Translations under genes and position numbers: made by a program
Shown here: piece after piece, positions 59,318-64,000 of the stretch
Numbering within the stretch: position 1 is the stretch's first letter
Layout of the letters: each line of letters begins with the position of its first letter
Notes under the pieces: model-generated
What the model saw: only the letters and a program-made list of their open reading frames with translations
The model's database searches: none
What the model was told of the DNA's origin: nothing
Source: Acanthamoeba sp. SK_2022b
Lineage: Eukaryota; Discosea; Longamoebia; Acanthamoebidae
Assembly: GCA_027943245.1 (NCBI GenBank)
Contig: JANDJZ010000154.1
Span: 21,569 to 85,568, forward strand
Length of the DNA stretch: 64,000 nucleotides
Direction of reading: 5' to 3'

Positions 59318-62300
59318 TCAGTAGGTGTCTATCCGATCAGAGACGGCCTTGCGGCAGATGGGACACTTGTTCAGCACCGTGCTGCATTCTCGGCACAGGC
59401 AGCGATGGCCGCATGGGATCAACACAACCCTGGGACACGTCGGACCGACCACGGTGAGGCACAGGTGGTGTAGAAACAAGAGCGCGAGCGGCGCGAGAAC
59501 ACGGCTGGTGTCATACCTTATCTCCCGGTCGGCACAGATGGAGCAGATCTTCTGCTCCTCCAGCATGGCCTTGGCTCGCTGCAGCTCTTCCACTTGTAGC
59601 AGCAGTTGTTTTTGCTGTACGTACAGACAGAAGGAAGGATAGCCGTGAGCAGACGCAAGCCGGTGCAGTGTTGTGCGATGGGCCTACCTTGGCGACGCCA
59701 ACGACGCGCAGCGACGAGAGGTAGTGCTCCTCGAGCCGCAGCAGCTCGTTCATTCCCAGCTTGTTGAAGTCGGGCGTGGCAAAGTAGCTGGCGTCCTCGT
59801 CCACGAGCCGCTCCTTCTCGCGCTGATTCAAGTTGCTTATCTCCTTTCTCGCGGCCTTGAGCTTTTCCTTCTTGGCTGCGATCTTGAGCGTGAGGTGGGT
59901 CAGCTGCTTGTTCAACTCCTCGATCTCGACGCTGCTCTTTTCCTTTCGCTTTTCCACTTCCCTGTTGGCCGCTCCCTTGAGCCGCCGCAGCTCCTCCACC
60001 ACCTTGGCCTTTTCCTCTTCCGCCTTCTTCCGTTTCTTTCGCTCGCTCTTGAGCTCGTTCTCGAGCGCCGCTTTCGCGTTTCGCAGCTTGACCGCATCCT
60101 CCCTCTCGACCACCAGGTCTGCTTCGGCCGTCGCGCGGCTCTCCTCCACCTTTTCCTTTTGTTTCTGTTCGCTGAAGAGGGCCTTGCGCACCTCCTGGAG
60201 CGCGAGTTCCGCTTGCTCCCGGAGCCTATGCTCTTCCTGTCAATCCGAGTCGCCAACGGGGGGAGGGGACACGTCAGGCCTAAAGCGAATCCAACAGAGA
60301 TCGTGGAAGAGGTGTAGTTGTACCTTGTAGGCCATGGAGGCGGACAGGAACATCTGCATGAGATGAACTCCGGATGGCGTAGGTGGCGGCGCTGGTCCAG
60401 AGGATGAGGAGGTCGGCGCCGCTTCGTGGCCGACCTGCGGTTTATTCATCCCTTCGGCAAAGCTGCGCGAGCGAGGCACACGAAACGATCAGGAAGCGTT
60501 AGTCGAGTCAAGGCACGACGGACCCCCAAAAAAGCACAAAACAGGCGCACTCTTTGACGAGGGCGCTGAACTCGGCAGGAGAGGACATGTGTTTGTTATC
60601 CCCTTCATCACCGCTGATCATGAGCTTGTACTTGCCGTTGCTGTTCGGTGACTCGACAGGGCTCGATCCGACGCGTTTGGTCGCCTTCTTAGGCTTGGGG
60701 AGCGGCGCTGGCTGCGGCGGGGACACGTAGAGCGTGACGTCTAGCGCGCCCAGGTCGTTGTACAACACGCCGCTGCTGGACCCTCCGAATATGATCATCT
60801 GGTTACGTTCGACCAGCGTGAGCGTGTGCCTGCACCCCAACACGCATATACCACAGTGTGAGTCCCACTTGCGCCCCAAGATCGCCAACCGCCTCGTTTC
60901 GAGGAACAAATGTTATTTGTCGACAGTTCCGTAACACTGCAAGTGTGGAGATGCAGATTGGGGGGGGGAGGCGAACCGAAAGCGTGGCCGGAGGGCCTGG
61001 CCAGTGACGGTGGGCTGGACCCAGGTCATGGTTTCGAGCTGCAGGACATGTACGTCGTTGAGGAACAGGGTGTTCTGGCAGCCGCCGACGACCAGCAGGT
61101 GCTTGTCGGCGACGAGAGTGGAGGCGTGGCCGCTTCGCCCTGTGGGCGGACTGCCATTGACGGCCACCTTGCGCCACACTCCACGCTCTGTGTGCGAATG
61201 GAAACGGGGAAGTGGAGAGAAGAGGAGGGAAGGGAGCGACGTGTCAGAAACTGGCCCGGAGCGCGGAAGGGGAGGTGCTAATGACTTACCAATATCGAGC
61301 ACGTGTATGTCGTTGTAGTGCTTCTTGCCATCGAACCCGCCAAAGACGACCAGCTCGTTGTTGTAGGCCACGGCGGAGTGGCCGCCGCGCGGGGTGGGGA
61401 TATCGCCCTCGGTCCGCTCGAGCTTCTTCCACGTCATGTCACCTGCAAAGGGCAGACCACGTGGAGTGTGAGCAGGAAACACACGCACAGATGGCACGCT
61501 GCGTAGTATGATACCATAGGTGAAGATGTGGACTGAGTTGAAGAACTTGTCGCTCTTGGAGTGGCCGCCAAAGACAACGCACTTGCCTGAGGGGAACATC
61601 GTCATGGTGTGGCCAGCTCTCGCCTCGGGGAAGGTCCTGTCGGGCGACGTCTTCTTCCACGTGAGCGTTTCTGTACACCGACGAGGGGTCAGTTGCGCAT
61701 TGATGACGCGGGCTCGATGCCAAGAAGGTGAAGAAGCCAGGCAGTTACCGGTATTGAAGAAGTGTAGCTCGTTATAGTGCTTGTTGCCGATGCCGTGGCC
61801 ACCAAAGAGGATGAACTCCTTGGTGGAGGCTGGTGAGGGACAGCATGAGTGTCCAAACCGAGCCGACGGGACCTGCCCCTGCGTCTCCACCGATTCCCAC
61901 ACGTTACGGTCTAACAAGCACAGCGCACGTAAATCGGGTCAGTAGCGAATTTCGAAGAAGGAAATCTGAAGCAGAGAGTACCAAGGTCGAAGATATAGCA
62001 ATCGCCATAGACTCGGTTGCCCGTGCCACCAAAGATGAACAGCTTGCTGCCGCTTACACAAGCGGTGTGACCCCAGCGAGCAAGCGGAGGCTTGTCGGTG
62101 GCAGCCACCGAACGCCACGCAAGTTGTGGCCGAAAAATAGGCTCGACTACTGCGATGCGTGAGACGGAGCTCTAGAACGAGAAGAGGAGGTAAAGACGCA
62201 CCAGCGGCTTGTTCAGCATTCGGCGATGAACTGCCTGACTTCTTCTTTTTCTTCTTCCCCTTTGACTCCTTCGAATTCTTGCTGCTCTTGCTAGAGTGCG

Positions 62301-62379
62301 AACTGCACGACGAGGAATTCGAGCATAAGGAAGATGCAGAGTCGTAGCCGGACCCGCTATGTTGCAATTCATCGGCCAT
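59318..62379 (-). CDS. Kelch-repeat / coiled-coil / RING-finger protein (probable E3 ubiquitin ligase)
   Basis: Order: a Ser-rich head and Lys run (MADELQHSGSGYDSASSLCS); about six Kelch repeats with GG and aromatic pairs (KLFIFGGTGNRVYGDCYIFD, FILFGGHGIGNKHYNELHFF, CVVFGGHSKSDKFFNSVHIF, ELVVFGGFDGKKHYNDIHVL, HLLVVGGCQNTLFLNDVHVL, QMIIFGGSSSGVLYNDLGAL); a Pro/Ser linker; a long coiled coil (60240-59690); and a C-terminal RING finger [25 protein letters not shown]...CPICRKAVSD. The RING is of the type found in IAP and similar ligases, so it should bind an E2. The Kelch propeller would choose substrates. Each Kelch repeat is split by an intron at a similar place. The ATG at 62379 is clear; TGA is at 59318. 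Confidence 0.9.
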
Positions 62380-63038
62380 TTCTTTCGGTTTGCAATTCTC
62401 TTAGCTCTTATGTTGCTGATTCTGCTCGGGTGGTGCAGATGCAGGGGGGCAGATGTGGAGGAAGAAAATGTAGGATAAATGAAAACCAAATCGCCAGGTT
62501 GGAGAGTAACGGGAAGACCCACTTTTAGAACAGAGAAAGTGACCCGGAGAGGTACCCATCTTCCAACGTGGGGAACATCTTGTGAGATGGTCGACAATAA
62601 TTCCGGCCACATCCACAAACATCGGTAATCCTCTCAAGATTTTCTCCGAATTTCCGGATTATTTGGAATTTTTCCTTTTGGCGCAATTGTCCGGCCCAAA
62701 TGGCGCACTTCACGTGGTAGCCTTAGTAACGAGGCATTTCCGGAATGTCCTCCGGTCTGCAGACCATAAAAACCACGGGTGGCCGGCGGCATTCTTCTTT
62801 GCTCCCCCTGTGTGAGCAAGGGGCTGTCCTGGAGGACATTCCGGAGATGCCTGTTGCAGGACCTTCCTCCGGCACCCGCGTTTGAAAGAGCCTACTAGAC
62901 CACGAAATAACCAGGCAGAGGCACACGAGATATGGAGGTGATACCGGCGTCATAGCCGTTCACGTGAAGTGGAAGAGCGAAATCTTGGTTTATGACGCCA
63001 GCCACGAAGCGAACACTGCGCGTGCCGCGCGAGCTAGC
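62380..63038. other. Intergenic region between SYF1/XAB2 and Kelch/RING genes
   Basis: It holds the 3' end of the SYF1/XAB2 gene and the promoter of the Kelch/RING gene. A 121-bp inverted repeat unit is listed separately. No gene recognised. Confidence 0.5.
62732..62852. repeat. Inverted repeat unit with 22-bp arms
   Basis: The arms 62732-62753 and 62831-62852 are reverse complements at 21 of 22 positions. Just inside the left arm is a perfect 12-bp palindrome GGTCTGCAGACC (62754-62765). It could be a miniature inverted-repeat element or a transcribed hairpin. I see no clear target-site duplication. Confidence 0.7.
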
Positions 63039-64000
63039 TCACTTGCCTGACTTCCGCAAGCGAGCGAGAGCGCCCATCGGCTCGGCGGCCTCCTTTTGCG
63101 CCTCCTTCTCGGCCTGCTCCTTGAGTCCGCCAAAGAGGGCGGCAGGGACGGCCACCTGCTCGATCTTGACCGACTTGCCTTTGGGCTTGGCCTCGGCTCC
63201 CTCCTCGGCGGCCCCCTCGCCTTCGCCTTCCTCTCCCTCCTCCTCTTCCTCGTCGCCCAGTTCGATTTCGTCGGGATTGGCCTCGGCGGCGACCGGCTCG
63301 TCCCGTGCGGCCGTGAAGGCGATCGCGCCCACACCGGGCGCGGCGGTCATCTTTCGCTCCTGCTGCTCCTTCTGCTGTTCTTCGAGCACCTGGCTTTCGA
63401 GCCGGGCCATCTCGTCGTCCTGCGCGAGGCGGCGCAGGCGATCCGCGTCCTCGTCCTTCTTCTGCTGCGCCAGCATACTGGCCGACATGAGGTTCACCTG
63501 AGTGTTGAACGTTGCCTGCACCGACCGCTTGACGCGCAGCATCTCCCTGAACGTATCCTCGTTACCGTGACGGACCTGCGCGCGTCCCGATGGAGCACCG
63601 AGGTCAGCTTCAATCCCAAGCTCACAAATATGAAGGGGAACAAAATATGAACAGAGCGCTGGGACAAGAAGAGCGTGCCTCGAAGTCGTTCCACCTCTTC
63701 CAGAAGTCCGTGTCCTCGGTGGGGTTGCAATACTGAGAGGTGTGCACGTAGATGGCCCTCGCTCGGTCGATTTCGCCCAGCTTCTTCTCCAGGTCGGCAT
63801 ACTTGAGACAGATGTCTTTCTGCATGACGACAACACACACGCACACAGTTGGTAAAGAATGCAGAGAGCCACAGAGCAGCGGGATCATCCAGACGTACGA
63901 TGTACTTCTCGGGAAGGGTGGAGATGGCCTGCTCGTAGATCTCCCTCGTTCGCGTGACGCCAAAGAACTCGGTCGCGCGAGCGATGTAGATGTTGTACAT
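63039..64000 (-). CDS. XAB2: SYF1/XAB2-like pre-mRNA splicing factor (5' end beyond window)
   Basis: The gene enters from the right edge. Visible parts are MYNIYIARATEFFGVTRTRE, CLKYADLEKKLGEIDRARAI, FWKRWNDFEVRHGNEDTFRE and MLRVKRSVQATFNTQVNLMS, which follow the last HAT repeats of SYF1/XAB2 closely. The tail is acidic (ELGDEEEEEGEEGEGEG) and ends ALARLRKSGK at 63039. SYF1/XAB2 is part of the Prp19-associated complex of the spliceosome and, in animals, of transcription-coupled repair. Two introns lie in the visible part (about 63580-63670 and 63820-63900). Confidence 0.9.

Overview
The window looks like nuclear DNA of an amoebozoan, most like Acanthamoeba. This is inferred from gene content and gene structure; no database search was possible. 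The genes are GC-rich, densely packed on both strands and cut by many short introns. The protein set is typical of free-living amoebae: gelsolin/supervillin-type actin binding, a RhoGAP plus RasGEF protein, tyrosine-kinase-like and other kinases, a membrane hybrid histidine kinase, and an ammonium transporter. There are no prokaryotic operons, CRISPR arrays or rRNA genes, and I could not confirm any tRNA gene.

Layout, left to right. 1-3408 (-): gelsolin/supervillin-like protein, cut by the left edge. 3986-6582 (+): Amt/Mep ammonium transporter, about 12-13 introns. 6583-12600: lower-GC island with no convincing intact gene, holding a 1.2-kb GCC/GGC block (8171-9361) and two inverted, colinear copies of an unknown element. 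12895-18559 (-): CLU-domain protein with TPR. 18747-24623 (-): RhoGAP-REM-RasGEF protein. 24624-27981: second lower-GC island with spliced-looking fragments. 27982-29059 (+): ELO fatty-acid elongase. 29643-35699 (+): GTPase-like/SAM/ankyrin/TKL kinase. 35809-37366 (+): Ser/Thr kinase. 37553-38410 (-): intronless sulfotransferase. 38862-40797 (+): MORN-repeat protein. 42213-47363 (-): importin-11-like karyopherin. 47653-50235 (+): low-complexity Lys/Glu protein. 50336-55714 (-): WDR6-like protein. 55792-58611 (-): hybrid histidine kinase. 59318-62379 (-): Kelch/coiled-coil/RING protein. 63039-64000 (-): C-terminal part of SYF1/XAB2, running off the right edge.

The genes do not form one pathway. 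Several are signalling or trafficking proteins, and the spacing between some is very tight (for example 77 bases between the histidine kinase stop and the WDR6 start). Two structural themes recur. Most 5' splice sites I could read start GTAC, not GTAA/GTGA. Simple repeats (CA, TTG, CGACCA) sit inside introns, several directly against a splice site.

The most interesting proteins are the 29.6-35.7 kb one, whose N-terminus reads as a Ras-like domain without its nucleotide-binding motifs, and the RhoGAP-RasGEF protein, whose RhoGAP part shows no obvious arginine finger. Exon boundaries were set by eye from frame continuity and GT/AG sites, so each span is the whole gene (start to stop) and not an exon list.
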